From Thysanoteuthis rhombus (Eukaryota; Mollusca; Cephalopoda; Oegopsida; Thysanoteuthidae), in the NCBI GenBank assembly GCA_963457665.1, contig OY735233.1, positions 26,979,709-27,043,708 of the forward strand: a stretch of 64,000 nt of DNA, in the 5' to 3' direction. Below, piece by piece: positions 22,912-35,299 of the stretch (positions are counted from its first letter, which is position 1; each line of letters opens with the position of its first letter). The notes beneath the pieces were generated by a model. That model searched no databases and had not been told where the DNA came from. It saw only the letters and a program-made list of their open reading frames with translations. The translations under genes were made by a program, and so were the position numbers.

Positions 22912-22985
22912 TCAGTCCACGGTGAGAGTCGAACTCACACCCTCTGGTCCGAAGTCCAATATACACCTGGCTGCTTTTAAACATA
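22912..22985 (-). repeat. tRNA-Arg(TCG)-like pseudogene or SINE head
   Basis: Minus strand reads GGACTTCGGACCAGAGGGTG then TGAGTTCGACTCTCACCGTG and GACTG. This is an anticodon arm with loop CTTCGGA (anticodon TCG) and a T arm with a perfectly pairing GTGAG/CTCAC stem. The 5' half (D arm, acceptor) is not recognisable, so this is a truncated tRNA relic rather than a gene. Confidence 0.6.
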
Positions 22986-23204
22986 CGACAATATGGACTT
23001 CATAGTTTTTAATACTCGAAATCAACAATCATGTAAGAAACTCTGTAGAATCTAGATGTTATTGATAAACAATAGCCATCGAAATAGGACCCCCAAAAAC
23101 TTATTTCAGGAGATGTCTATTGGAGTACTGGTGTCATTGCCAATTCCATTGACAAAATGGTATGGCAAGGAGCATTGGAATATACCGACACATAAGCACG
23201 CAAA

Positions 23205-23240
23205 CACACACACACACACACACATACATATATATAAAAA
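23205..23240. repeat. (CA)n / (TA)n microsatellite
   Basis: CA run at 23205-23224 followed by a short TA run. Confidence 0.85.
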
Positions 23241-23556
23241 AAACTCTTCGCCACCAGTTCCCAATGATTTTCGAAAATATTGTGGAGGGTTGACCATGAG
23301 CTATGGAACAAATTTTGGGTTAGATCTGGAAATTGTATTCGATTGAGAGATATTTTCATGTATAAAGAAAACCATTTGAAATAAAGAAGCAGAGCTAACC
23401 CAAATCTCCGTAAAGGTTTCTACTGCGTGATCTTCTTAGCCCTCAAACAGGCAGTGCAATCCTATACTGGTAAAATCTGCAAAGTTTATTCGTTTTAATT
23501 ATCTATTCATCTTACGTTACCTGTATACATTTCACCCACTCACCAATGCATACGCC

Positions 23557-23557
<1 letters not shown>

Positions 23558-23630
<73 letters not shown>
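23558..23630. repeat. (TA)n microsatellite, left border of family Y copy 1
   Basis: About 36 TA units, perfect. Confidence 0.92.
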
Positions 23631-23633
<3 letters not shown>

Positions 23634-24044
23634 GTTTATGTAAATATTTTCATGTATGCAAATCAATATACATACATGTAAATGCTAAGGTCAGTATAAT
23701 ACGGTACAGAATTAAATGCAAGGAAATAGACTAGGAGGATTATTCGGTAAAAAACATACTACCGAGAAGAACCTACTTGACTATGAAAATCCATGTTCAA
23801 AATTTTATCTTTATTTACGCTCGAACAGCAACCACTAAGCGTATATACGGACTATGCAACCTTTTTAGCCACCAGGCCGAACTATTACTCGTTGGTTCAT
23901 ATACTCGAAGAAATAAGTAGATTCAGAGGCTGGATGCATGGAGGGGATATTAAAAGATCGTTCAGAGTTCTAATAACGGACGAAATTGATAATGATTATT
24001 TGCTTTGCTTCCAGTCTTTCCACGAAAATTGGATCTGCGTATGA
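23631..24044 (+). repeat. Family Y dispersed repeat, copy 1
   Basis: Collinear with 41745-42135, with no indels over the last ~250 bp and roughly 80% identity by eye. Shared blocks: GTAAATGCTAAG.TCAGTATA, GCAACCTTTT.AGCCACCAGG, CCGAACTATTAC, AGTAGATTCAGAGGC and TTATTTGCTTTGCTTCCAGT. An 83-codon frame is open in both copies, but substitutions are not concentrated at third positions, so it is not under coding constraint. Bordered on both sides by TA tracts. Confidence 0.75.
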
Positions 24045-24068
24045 TTATATATATATATATATATATAT

Positions 24069-24134
<66 letters not shown>

Positions 24135-24135
24135 G

Positions 24136-24167
<32 letters not shown>

Positions 24168-24254
24168 TTTATTATACATATATATACATTGTGTTACATA
24201 TATATTGTATCATATATATATTATATTATATGTATATACATATTAAATACATTA

Positions 24255-24338
<84 letters not shown>

Positions 24339-24352
24339 TATATACATATGCA
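24045..24352. repeat. (TA)n and (CT)n microsatellite block
   Basis: TA-rich tract 24045-24250 with ACATAC interruptions, CT run 24254-24304, TA run 24305-24350. Confidence 0.92.
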
Positions 24353-25494
24353 ATATGAACTGTAGAAAGTGAGACAGACTCGGGAGTAAAGCGTATTGAA
24401 GTTCGATTTATTTATCCGTAGATATTTTTTTGTTAATGGTTTAGACATGTTCCAGGAGATATTCCCATCTTCAGTTGTGTGCGCTGTGTGCGCTGTGTGT
24501 GTGTGTGTACTTTTAGGGGTTATAGGTTTGATGTGGAACCTGAGTCCACCATCATGTATGGTGGAAGGAGTATTGAAAAGAAAACAGGTGAGCCATTCAG
24601 AAGAAAGAAATGCTGAAAGCGGCAAAAGAAAGGAAGCTGGAGTGAAAAGACGTGCGAGTGTTAATGCGTTTGTTCTCTATTCGAAATAAAATATAATTTT
24701 ATCCACATATTCATATAAATATGCATCTTATATATATATATATATATATATATTCACAAATAAATATGTGCACCTAGACATGAGATAAATGCATTTTGAA
24801 TATTTGTTTCCATCTATGAAATTGAAAAATGCATATATGTGTAACTCTATACACGCAAACACATGAATTCCGACTAAATGAATTATAAATTGCGTTATAT
24901 CATATAGAAACTTATTTGAAATGATCTCCCGTCGTTACATGGTTGATATATCATTCAATTTAGACAACCTCATTTGTATAAACAATTAAACGAATATCTA
25001 TGAAGATAGGAGGTAACTAAAAATATGCATATGTGCGTTTGTGTGTGTACGTGTATGTATACCTAAGCTTCTGCGTGTATACGTGTTCACACTTGTCCGT
25101 TTGTAGAAAGAGAGTGTGACTATTTCCATTGAGTTTGCATGTATGAACCCAGAGGAGGGTGCATTGGAGTACGTCATCTTTCCCACCGTAAGTGCATTCC
25201 CTACATGAAAGTTGCGCTAAGCACTACCCTCTTCAATTAGTCGCCATTTTGAATCTTCATCCCCCCCACACACACAGACTCCCAGGGAAATGGAAAAAAC
25301 AGCCAAGAAACAATAGCAAATACCGTTCAATTATCCTCCCTCTTTTCACTCTGAGGTTCCATTACGTCTACCTAACTACAGCAAGTTCTTCTCGATAATA
25401 GCAGAAATAATAGTAATAATAGTAGTAGCTTTTATTATTGTCCTCTTTGTTGATGAGGTTGTGGTGGTAATGATGAAGATACTTCTACAACTAC
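24353..25494. other. No recognised gene; short AT and GT runs
   Basis: GTGCGCTGTGTGCGCTGTG (24479) then a short GT run, a TA run at 24730-24752 and a GT-rich patch at 25035-25050. Otherwise nothing recognised. Confidence 0.4.
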
Positions 25495-25516
25495 TATTAC
25501 GACAACAACAACAACA

Positions 25517-25553
<37 letters not shown>

Positions 25554-25554
25554 A

Positions 25555-25589
<35 letters not shown>

Positions 25590-25618
25590 TAATAATAATA
25601 ATAATAATAATAATAATG
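25495..25618. repeat. Compound (AAC)(ACT)(AAT) microsatellite
   Basis: AAC units 25501-25517, ACT units 25518-25553, AAT units 25555-25617 with one GAT. Precedes the second-lineage RLE copy. Confidence 0.92.
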
Positions 25619-25639
25619 CAACTAAGGTTGCCAAAAATA

Positions 25640-26480
25640 TCAAAACAACAGCTAAGTGAAAAGGATTATCAATGCTAAAAGAACACTGGGAGCAGAAACC
25701 CGCTCACGGCCAATACCCACTTCGCACCTAAGATGCTGATGTAGCTACAAAAGTTCAGAGTCAAAAGCCAAAACAGAGGGTTTAATCCTTGCTGCTCAAG
25801 ATCAGAGCCTTCCTACTAGGAACCACCCCAGCACACGTTATCAAAAATGGTGCTGACCCCTATGATAGGTTCTGTGACAGCACTGCTGAGACTATTGACT
25901 ACATCATATCTAGATGCTCTATTTTAGCCCCCAATGAATTGAGACTAAGACACGATAGAGTGGACCAGTGCATCCACTGGATAGTCTTTGTGCACTATAG
26001 CGCACTATACACACTGCATCTGTACGAAGACCATCCATAATCTGTAACTGAATCCCAAGATGTGCCAATATTATGAGATTTCCCAGTACACACGGATCAA
26101 GCCATCGAAGCCAACTGCCCACACATAATTATTGAGGATAGAAAGGAAAATGAATGCTTATTGATGAATGTGACCAATACCTCAGACAAGAACATATCGG
26201 TAACAGAGTTTGAAAAACTCTCCAAGCACAAAAACCTGGAAATTGAGATCACAAAAATGTGATAACTTAGGACTGTAAAAATACTAGTGATTATAGGAGC
26301 CCATGGGGTCAAAAAAAATACCGCTCATAAATTCACAGGTTGAATACCAAGAAACCCTTGGCATATATTTGATACAGGAAATTGTCGCCACAAAGACCGC
26401 TAATGTCGTTTGCAAAGCAATGTCCGTGTAAATATCTCCTCTTATATAACTATGGACTATCTCTTGTGTAGCATCCAGTA
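25640..26480 (+). mobile_element. Second RLE lineage, C-terminal copy
   Basis: Shifting frames read MLKEHWEQKPAHGQYPLRT (about 25672), LAAQDQSLPTRN (about 25790), then RFCDSTAETIDYIISRCSIL and APNE.RLRHDRVDQ.IHWI (knuckle plus RHD motif). Further on are DFPVHTDQAIEANCPHIIIE and DRKENECLLMNVT at the endonuclease position (PD changed to PH), NISVTEFEKLSKHKNLEIEI and TKMW. It ends near ATKTANVVCKAMSV at about 26430. The order WEQKP, AAQDQ.L.TR, CxxC, HW, PD-(D/E)xK matches retroelement proteins widespread in marine invertebrates. Degenerate, several stops. Confidence 0.75.
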
Positions 26481-26730
26481 TTGATCCTGTATTAACCCAT
26501 AATGTTGCACTAAAATTCTAATGCCTATTAAGTAATCATATCATTGATCTGACTCAAGTTCCAAGCCTAAACTCGGTGGGCACCGAATTTTACTAGACAT
26601 CGAAAGGAAATATATAATCATAATTATTTCCCTTCCTCTCTTTTCTTGAAAAGTAACCATGATGATGATAGTTAAAAACTTTATATCATAAAGTACCCAC
26701 CAGAAAACGGTTAAAATAGATACACGCACG

Positions 26731-26732
<2 letters not shown>

Positions 26733-26813
<81 letters not shown>
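26733..26813. repeat. (GA)n microsatellite
   Basis: About 39 GA units, almost perfect. Confidence 0.93.
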
Positions 26814-26814
<1 letters not shown>

Positions 26815-27439
26815 ATCAACTCCAAGGTACCTGATTTTTGAATTCTTGAAATGTGATATATTTTCCAGTAATCAGGTGTCCAAGGAACTGTATAACAATT
26901 TTCATTCAAACTAGCTAAGCATTTCCAAAGATCAATAATTTCTGCATGTTGAAATTAATTAACATATAAAATATAAACAAACGGTCAGGTCGACTGCATC
27001 CCACAGGTCAAACGATCTTGCTTATTGAACAAACAATCGGATCGTTCATAACTGACCACCCCATATAGAATCTCAAGCCTACATACAAAATTTCATTGAA
27101 ATACATTAAGGAGCAACGAAGTAATCCAATTGAAGGAAAGGATGCCAAAGACAAAACCGATTCCTTTTTTGCTCCCCAGGCCAACAAAAAAGATGATGAT
27201 AATGATTACGAAATCACCATTAAAAACAACAATATAACAACAGATTATAAAAGTAACTTCGACCACATCAACTATCACAACAATAAAAACGACAAAAAAA
27301 AATTGTTGGAAAAAAGAAAAAAAAGAACAAGAAATAGAAACCAAGGGAAAAATGCGAAGAACAGATTTTGTTAGATTCTCTTTTCCAGACTACAATAATC
27401 GTTTTACATTTTCACATGACTACCAAATCTTTATTGTAG
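26814..27439. other. No recognised feature
   Basis: AT-rich. The Lys/Asn-rich 92-codon frame at 27096 is compositional. Confidence 0.35.
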
Positions 27440-27760
27440 ACTGGTATTGTATAGAATCTCCTATTTATCCCAATATTTATAAAGTGTCTTCTGAAACGAT
27501 CCCTATTTTCTAAAACGCTAGTTGGACTCTTGCTTATCTGCACTATACAGACACTAACTATATTTTTGTATATCTAGTCTGACTTTGCTAGTATATTTTC
27601 TTGCTGTTCTCCCTATTTTCCGTTCTCTGTGTATGATCTTATACATCTTGTCTCCTCTTACTCTTCTATTGCTAAAAGTTGGTTGGTTCAGTTTATGGAA
27701 GCGTTCTTCATAAGTTATATTTGACATGCCAGGTACTTGCCACGTAATTATCTTTTCTCA
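27440..27760 (-). mobile_element. CR1/Jockey-like LINE, RT C-terminal fragment 2
   Basis: Minus strand from 27755 reads TWQVPGMSNITYEERFHKLN then QPTFSNRRVRGDKMYKIIH. This matches the family pattern (PGM..L.YEERL..L.LP.L..RR.RGDMIE.YKIIH). A degraded tail to about 27440 has ..LPTSVLE.RDRFRRHF-like sequence, then YTIPVY. Same type of fragment as at 12256, not obviously the same copy family. Confidence 0.72.
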
Positions 27761-28879
27761 TTATTCAATCTTTGTTTGCCGTTGTCAAATATTCTTGAAC
27801 GTTTGTTACGTAAAAAATATGGAAGTCGCAAACAAAACACTTTTCCGTATCATTCGTAAAGGAAGAAAGATAGAAAAAGATTTTGTAATTTTAAAGTTGA
27901 AGCAACCGATTGGTTTTATTTCGTTATTCTATTTCTGGTAGTATTTTTCATTTCTTTTGAATGAGTTTTGTTGCCTATTGATGATTATTTACGAAGATAG
28001 AACACGAGAATCCCAATAAGAGTCATTTGCCCATCCCAGCGGAAAGCAGAGTGTTCTTGTTTAGTACACGTCTAAATGAGTTCTGGTTTGAATAATCGCA
28101 TGGAAAAATATAGTTATTGCCTCACTTCTAGTCTGCCAAGCCTAGTTTAACATTGACGGGGCCAATCGCTCAACATTTCTTAGCGGTCTTTCTATTTTTC
28201 TAATTAGCAATTATTTTTAAACAAATAGAAACAAAAATTACATATAAAATTATGATGTTTAGCGTCAAGTCCCAAGTGGATCAATAACTTCTCTCTATGT
28301 AACATGTCAATCCCTTAAACTAATTGAAATACATTCCTAATTAAATGAATATGTCTAATTGGATATTTCTCCGGATTCAAACTTATGAATAATGTCATTA
28401 AAATCTAAATTTTGTAATAAACCTGACTCTATACTCTGTACTGTGGAAGACTTGCGAACTTAATTTGTACCATTGATATTCTGTTAAAATCTTTTGTTTG
28501 CACTGCAATAAGTATGGTTCTTCTAGTCCCCCAAGGAAAAGCCAAATGAATTACGTTTAGCTCATCAAAATGTATTTTATAGGAGGATTTATATCTTCGT
28601 GACGGTTAGCATCATGTCGTCATAATAAAGTGGCTCTTGTGAGTCAAGAGATACCATTTAGTCAAGGGTCACTTGACTCCAGTGCATTTATTCAAATTCA
28701 CTCGAACGCAGTTTTGTTTTCTCTTGACAGAATGATACATGCTTCGAAGGGAAAATGATATGAATAGATTTTGAAAAAAAAAAAGACAAAAAAACGAGCC
28801 CTGGAGAGTCACGTTAGTAATTGTTACGTCATCAACGTCTTGTGTCATCATCCTATGTTAAAGTGATCAAATAGAAATT
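27761..28879. other. No recognised feature
   Basis: AT-rich, nothing supported. Confidence 0.35.
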
Positions 28880-29165
28880 GAACAAAAGATGATTATTGAA
28901 TAAGTTTTTTTTCATCTCTCATTTTGTTTGGCTGTGATCACAGAAATAGTCTGAATTTTCAAGGAAGACAAATCTGAATGCAGTAGGACAAAATATAAGG
29001 GATCAACTTAGGGAAAATACAGTGCAAATTGAAGCCCCACTTGAACTTAATGGGGGGGGGGTGAAAACAAACAAAATGATTTTGTTAGTCATAATAAAGA
29101 GTCAATGTAGTGTTTTTAGTCCTCTACAAACCTTTGTTTTAGTTGACGGTTTCCGATAAATATGT
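28880..29165 (+). mobile_element. Family X dispersed element, copy 6 (partial)
   Basis: TTGAATAAGTTTTTTTTCAT, then TTTGTTTGGCTGTGATCACA, GGGATCAACTTAGGGAAAAT and CAGTGCAAATTGAAGCCCC. It ends TTTTAGTTGACGGTTTCCGA. The left ~100 bp are missing and a G9 run lies at 29052. Confidence 0.6.
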
Positions 29166-30168
29166 ACAATGATCTGAACTAATTAAAGACCTGTGGAAAA
29201 AAAGATATTGCCAAATAAAGTTCGAGTTTTGGCAGAGACTGTTCGCATTCATTTCGTTCTAATGCCCTTGGGAAAGGCATTGATCTCCCTCATCCAGGAT
29301 AAGTACAAATGGAAGGGCAGTTTGAACACTTTAATCCTATAAGTCAATCCATGTAAATGAAGTTTAAAAAGTTATAGCTTGGTCGTTGGCACTGCTGACA
29401 CACACACAACCAACTGATTGTCACAACACTGTCCTACTGATCGAACTAAATTAAGTCTTTGATGTAAACGAAAATTTAGCATACACAGAAAAAAGTGTTA
29501 TGTAGTAAAAATTTAAAAATTACTCTGGTTTATTACACCTCAAAGTAATATTCATCATATTCAATCTGATATTCTCCCAGACACTAACTCATGAATTTGA
29601 ATTAGGAAATTTTTCGTCAGCGAAGAAATTGGTCCAAAAATATCTTTAGAGGATTGGAAATTTTGACATATACAAGGGGAACCTGACATCGGAAAACAGA
29701 TTTAAGTGCGAATAAAATACTCTCAAAGAGGAAACAAACCACAAATAACTGAGGGATCAACTACATACTGATAACAAAAATGCCCACAACATGCCCTTCT
29801 AATTTAAATTCATGATCACGAACAAGCACAGCATCCCAACTAAATAAAACTAAAAACATACAAGCAATGACCAACCTTTAAACAAATGAAAACAAAGAAT
29901 ATGAATAGCATAAAAAAGAAAATCTTATCACCTCCAAAAATATCCCCCTAAAAAAATATCCTAAATAGGAGTGTAAAATAAACCGAATAAGTAGCCTGAT
30001 GAATCCCAAACAGGGCAGAAACATCAACATATAACAAATCTTTATCCCATTGTATTTCAAGTCCTACTTTGAATCAACTTAATGCTTAATGTTGAATGCA
30101 TCGAGCACTTTACAAAATTAACCCATTGCATCGAGTTTTCAATTACATCATATTACATTCCTGATTTG

Positions 30169-30169
<1 letters not shown>
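29166..30169. other. No recognised feature
   Basis: AT-rich, nothing supported. Confidence 0.35.
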
Positions 30170-30252
<83 letters not shown>

Positions 30253-30320
30253 CAATTATATATACATACATACATATATGGATAGGGAATTTATGTGTGA
30301 TTAAATATATATATAAAGAT
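30170..30320. repeat. (TA)n microsatellite
   Basis: Perfect TA units 30171-30240, imperfect TA/CATA to about 30320. Confidence 0.92.
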
Positions 30321-30764
30321 ATATTTAGTGAGACTTTAGCTGGAATATATTTCAATATTCATTGATAACAATTACTTTAATGACTTTTTTCAATAACCAT
30401 TATATACGTATTCATAATATATCAATATGTATTGATACCAATCTCACCATCTCTGAGTAAACTTTGTAAACTTAAATAAAGTTTTTGTAGTTTTGGCCAA
30501 ACTCTTTTCAGAGTTTTGATAAGGATTTTTTAAATACACCGTCTTAAAGCTCTCCATTAGAGTCAAGTCTCCTTTTAAATATAAAGAGGTTTTCATGATC
30601 ATTTCTAAAAAGAAAATCTAAAAAAAAGTTCAAAGTGTCCCTTAAGCAGTCAGGAATGTTTCCAAGTTTTTATTGTTTTTAACTGACAGTTCTTCTGATA
30701 CACCCACTTCATGGAAGTCTGAAAATGAGTCCTGATGCATGACTAAGATAGTTATTGGAAAGGA

Positions 30765-32500
30765 AAGAAATGAAAAGAGAGACAGAGAAAAAGAGAGAGA
30801 GAGGGAGATGGGATGATAGAAAGACTCAGAGAAACGAAGGGAGAAGAACTGAAAAAGAGAGGATTGAAGAAAGAAAATGGAAAGGAAGACAGAAAGAAAA
30901 AAAGAAAAGGAAATGAAGAAAAGAGGCGAAGAATGAAAGAGAAAAAGATATGAAGAAGCAAAGAAAGGAAGAAAGAAAAGTGGAGAGAATGAATAACAGA
31001 CAGAGAGAAGGGAAGACGGAAAAACAGAGTAAAGGGGAAAGAAGAAAGAAAGAGAAGACGAAATGAAAAAACAAAGGTGAAAAGAAAGAGAGAAAGATAT
31101 GAAGAAAGAACGACAAAAAAAGAAAAAAACATGAAGAAAGAAGGAAAGAAAGAAAAAAAAACTGGAAGAAAGGAAAGAAGAAAAACGGTGAGTAAAAAAA
31201 AAGAGAAAGAGTCGAAGAATCAAAGAAAAAAAAACAGAAAGAATAAAAGACAGAGAGACTCAAAGAAATAAAGAAAGGTAAAAAGTGGAGAGGAAGAGAG
31301 ATAGAAGTGGTCACAAGATGACTCAAAGAAAGATAGCAAAACATGAATTATAAAAAGGAGAAATACTAGGGAAAGGGGAATAAAAAAAAGACACGAAGGA
31401 AGAAAAAGAGAAAACGGAGATAAAGAAAAGCAGAAAGATGCAAACACACAAAGACATAAAAGAAGAAAGGGAGAAAGAATGAAAGAAGCAAAGAAAGCGA
31501 AAAAAAAAAAGGAAGAAAGACACAAATGATTGCAAGGAGACACAAAGGAAGTAAGACCGAAAGATACTAAGAAAGAAACAACAAAGAAAAATGTTAAGAA
31601 AGAAAAAAGGGAAAAAAGAAAGAGAAATAAAGATAGTAAAATAGGGAGGAAGATGAAAGACTCAAAGAATTTGAGAGAGAAAAATGGAAATAAAAAAAAA
31701 CAAATAGATACAAAGAAAGAAAGAAAGAAAGAAAGAAAGAAAATATAAAAAACAGGGAGAATAAAAGACAGGAATGGTTACAGGAAGACACAAAGAAAAA
31801 CCCAAAGGAAAAAAGAAAAACAAATAGAAAGAGAGTAAAAATAAGGGAAACAAAGGAAAACAAGAAGGGATCGGAATCGAAGAAACAGGATAACCGGAGA
31901 TGAAAAAAGTTCAATGGAAGAAAAAGAAAAGATATAATCATTGCAGAGAAGAAAAGAGAATAAAAATGAAGTTTTAGCAAAGCATGAAACTTGAAAAAAA
32001 AATTGGAAAAGAAAAGGGAAGGAAATAAGGAAAGAGTAAGAAAAAGTTGGAAGGAAAGAGAAAAGAGTTGGAAAAAATAAAAATGGAGTAGGAGGAGAAA
32101 AAAAGAGCAGAGAAGGAAAAGGAGAAATAAAGAAGGAAAAGACTAAAGAGTGAGAAAGGAAAAGAAGGAATAGAGAAGGAATGACAGAAAAAAGTAGTGA
32201 GGAACGGAAGTAAAATTTAGAAAAAAAGGAAGGAAGAAGTTTTAAAATAGCTGTATAAAGGGAGGTTGGAAAAGAGAACGAAGTTGTCAAGATATAGGAG
32301 AAAAGGCAAGAAAGAAAAATTTTTGAATATAAAGATAAAACGACGGAAAGAAAGACAAACTTTGAATTGAAGAATGAAGATGATTTATTTTTTTCTCTTT
32401 ACCTCACAGTTTTCTTCATTGAGAGGGGAAAAAGAAAAGGCGAGAAAAGAAATTTGGAAATGAAAGAGAAAGACGTATTGTGAAGAGGAGAAATAAAAAA
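30765..32500. repeat. 1.7-kb purine-rich (homopurine-homopyrimidine) tract
   Basis: The plus strand is overwhelmingly A and G (GAAAGA, AAGGAAG, GAGAGA) for about 1.7 kb, with only scattered pyrimidines and a short T-rich break near 32385-32420. A pure GAAA run lies at 31717-31740. The very long Phe/Ser/Leu frames on the minus strand and Lys/Glu frames on the plus strand are by-products. Such tracts can form triplex DNA. Confidence 0.88.
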
Positions 32501-33109
32501 AAAGAATCTCCTTCATTGTTTAATTCCAAGTTTGCATTTGGTATCAATCAACCCCAAAATAAATCTAACTTGGCAAAACGAATTCCAATCATTTACGAAC
32601 GATCAATTAAATTTGTCTGATCCGGGTCGCTTGATTGCATTGGCTGTCTGAGACGGATGGGAATGACACCATGAAATGGTCTATCGGTTGGGGGTGATCA
32701 GTGACATAAGCTGCACAAGGGTACACGCACACGCACATACACAAAGATACAGGCACGTACACGCATAAGGATGCCCAAATCACATACATATACACTGGCA
32801 CATGTCTGCAGTGATATCTCAAAAAGTTTCAAAACTCACAACCTAATTCTGTTTCCGTTTTTTTTAGGTGGGGTTGTTTTTTATTCATTAGAGAATTTCC
32901 GCATCAAATGCCATTATTTGATTCACTCTGAAATTAAACATCCCTAAATAGAATAAAAAAAGTTCGAAGTCAGATCACTTGACAAAAAATATTAGAGAAT
33001 ATTATGATTTTTATTTTCGTTTTTTAACCCCTCTAGAACTCCTGTGCATTTTTGAAGTTTATATAATGTTTACATATGGTATGATTCGATGGTTCAAGCT
33101 CTTCTGAAT
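32501..33109. other. No recognised feature
   Basis: Imperfect CA-rich patch at 32720-32770, otherwise nothing. Confidence 0.35.
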
Positions 33110-33414
33110 TTCTTTTGAGTGCTGGTGACCGTGCTCGCACAATATATCAGAAAGAAAACAGGGGTCAGAGACATCATAGAATTCATTGCAAAACTCAAAT
33201 GGCAATGGGCTGGTCATGTTGCAAGAATGGCAGACAACCAATGGACATCACGATTCAAAAATTGATCCCTAGAGATCATATGCAAAACCGAGGCCGATAA
33301 AGATGGAGTGATGAACTAGACGAATTCAGAAAATACTGGCCCCGCTACGCCCACGATAGAGAGTTGTGTTGAATCCTGGGAAAGGTCTATGTCCAACAAA
33401 GGATGTTTAGAGAC

Positions 33415-33455
<41 letters not shown>
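33110..33455 (+). mobile_element. RTE-like LINE 3' end with (GAT)n tail
   Basis: ISERKQGSETS and, after a frame slip, QMAMGWSCCKNGRQPMDI correspond to the YIRKKTGV.DI and WQWAGHVARM.DNRWT region. Then come DELDEFRKYWPRYAHDREL and ILGKVYVQQRMFRD. It ends in about 12 GAT units (33417-33455). Truncated at the 5' end, frameshifted. Confidence 0.82.
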
Positions 33456-33457
<2 letters not shown>

Positions 33458-33935
33458 CCTCTTTATCTTACAGTTAAATCCATGATTATCAACAACCAAT
33501 GGTCGTCCGATTCTAAGCTTTATTTCAAGAAAAAATAACCACCTTTACAACGTCTGAACCAGTTTGGGGCAGTAAAGTATTTTTTTTCATTTCCTTCCAC
33601 TTCCAAAATTTTTCAAGATACTTCAGTGGTTACGAGACCAAGTTGAAGATAATGGCTAAAATTGTCATTTATATCCACAATTAAAACATCTGACACAAAA
33701 AGAATTCATCTCGTTGGTATTTGGTAATGATATAATATATACTATAACACGCCGTCACAGTTGATAATTGGACAACCGTGGCGTCAAAATTTTAAAATTA
33801 TGTAAAAAGATTCGATTAAAGAATAAATATGGCTAGAATAAATCCTACTTAAAACATCACTTGTGTCTTCAACCGGAAAATACCTAAAATAGAATTTTAA
33901 AAAAAGCATCGAGAAATATGTGGATTTCGGTGGAT

Positions 33936-33967
<32 letters not shown>

Positions 33968-34490
33968 TCTTTCATTGTCCGTCGTCGGACATACACATCT
34001 TTCAGAGCCAATATTTAGTGAACTTATCAATTACGTCTCGCTGTCTCATATTCTACCAGCCTCGTATGTGCATGTGATCTCTAGGGATCCATGTTGTGTG
34101 TCGTGATGTCCATTGGTTGTCTGCCATTCTTGCAACATCACATTTTATGGTATCTTTGTGGTATCTCAATGAGATGTTGAGGATAAATCTCTCATGTGCA
34201 CGTTGAATGCTTCTCAGTTTGCAGGTCAGTTTCTTATTATGTCTTAATTCCATATGTGACTATCGAGAAGATGCATTCTTTCCAGGAATAATGGGATTTT
34301 CTTTTTATTTTTGAAGGTTAAGCCTGGTCTACGGAAGTCTTGCCATTATAGAACAATTCTTCGCTTGGTTCCTCCTTCCTTGAAGATTTCATGGAGATTC
34401 GTTTTCATTGGTAGATGTAGTGGTCTACTTTCTCCAGCTTCGATTTTGATTGTTATGCGTTTATTTCCGACATATTTGTTGGTTGTACAT
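33936..34490 (-). mobile_element. RTE-like LINE with (CAT)n tail
   Basis: CAT units 33938-33966, 3' end TCATTGTCCGTCGTCGGACA. The minus strand then gives TTWIPRDHMHIRG, VARMADNQWTSR, QRAHERFILN and KLTCKLRSI. It goes on to the TFKNKKKIPIIPG and EAGESRPLHLPM-like segment near 34440. Internal deletion around 34135 joins DVARM to a shortened TIKKI segment. Confidence 0.8.
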
Positions 34491-35268
34491 TGATAAAAAT
34501 TAATGAAATGATAACATATCTTTATTCATGAGCTTCTATGAACTATATCCGACAGGGGAAATAGTTCATACACTGGCAACACTGGGATAATGTGACTGAA
34601 ATCCTCCCAAACCAAAATTTCGTATGACAGATGGAAAAATATTATCCGTTTGTTTTACAGCACTTTGTTCAACACACCATAATGTTCAGCCATTCAGGAA
34701 TTATGATTCAACCTTTTTTGAAAACTGTTCAGCTTTTTGCATTCTCTTCTATTCCGTACATATTTTTCTTTCTTGCCCCTCGCTGAATTTTCCCTTCACA
34801 CAGCATATTATATTTCTAATGATACAGCAATGTCTCTCCTTCTCACACGTATAGCAATTAGCGACATGCATTTGTCACTTGTCACGCCTACGTCATTAAT
34901 GACGTCTGGCGACGAAGACTCGGTGACATAGAATTTCACATCACGTGAAATTCGATAAATCGTATACATACCAACTTCTAATCAAACAATATACTCTCTT
35001 TCATCCATGTTATCTTTTTTCATTCGACTTTAACGGTAGATTAGTTTAATATCAAGGAAATATTAAAAATGAATCAACGTAATGTTTCTAATATTTTATA
35101 CGCACAATGCTATAGCAAAGTTACTTAATTATCGTATCATTTTACAACAATAAGGGTGAACAAGTGATAACAATGAAATCATCTTAATGAAAGTATATCA
35201 CAACAGCTTACTACTTTAAACACAGGTTGATATATTGCATTTTCACCTTTTCTTTTCTCTTCTTTTCT

Positions 35269-35299
<31 letters not shown>

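Noticed and set aside
22912-22985. Functional tRNA-Arg gene
   Set aside because: T arm and anticodon loop are good, but the D arm and 5' acceptor strand are not recognisable.
23793-24044. 83-codon frame conserved between the two family Y copies (23793-24044 and 41883-42134) as a possible small gene
   Set aside because: Differences fall at first and second codon positions at least as often as at third, so there is no sign of coding constraint. The open frame comes from an indel-free repeat.
30642-32290. Long Ser/Phe/Leu-rich minus-strand frames (up to 193 codons) and Lys/Glu-rich plus-strand frames
   Set aside because: The purine-rich tract lacks stop codons on one strand by composition. No domain, signal or splice context.
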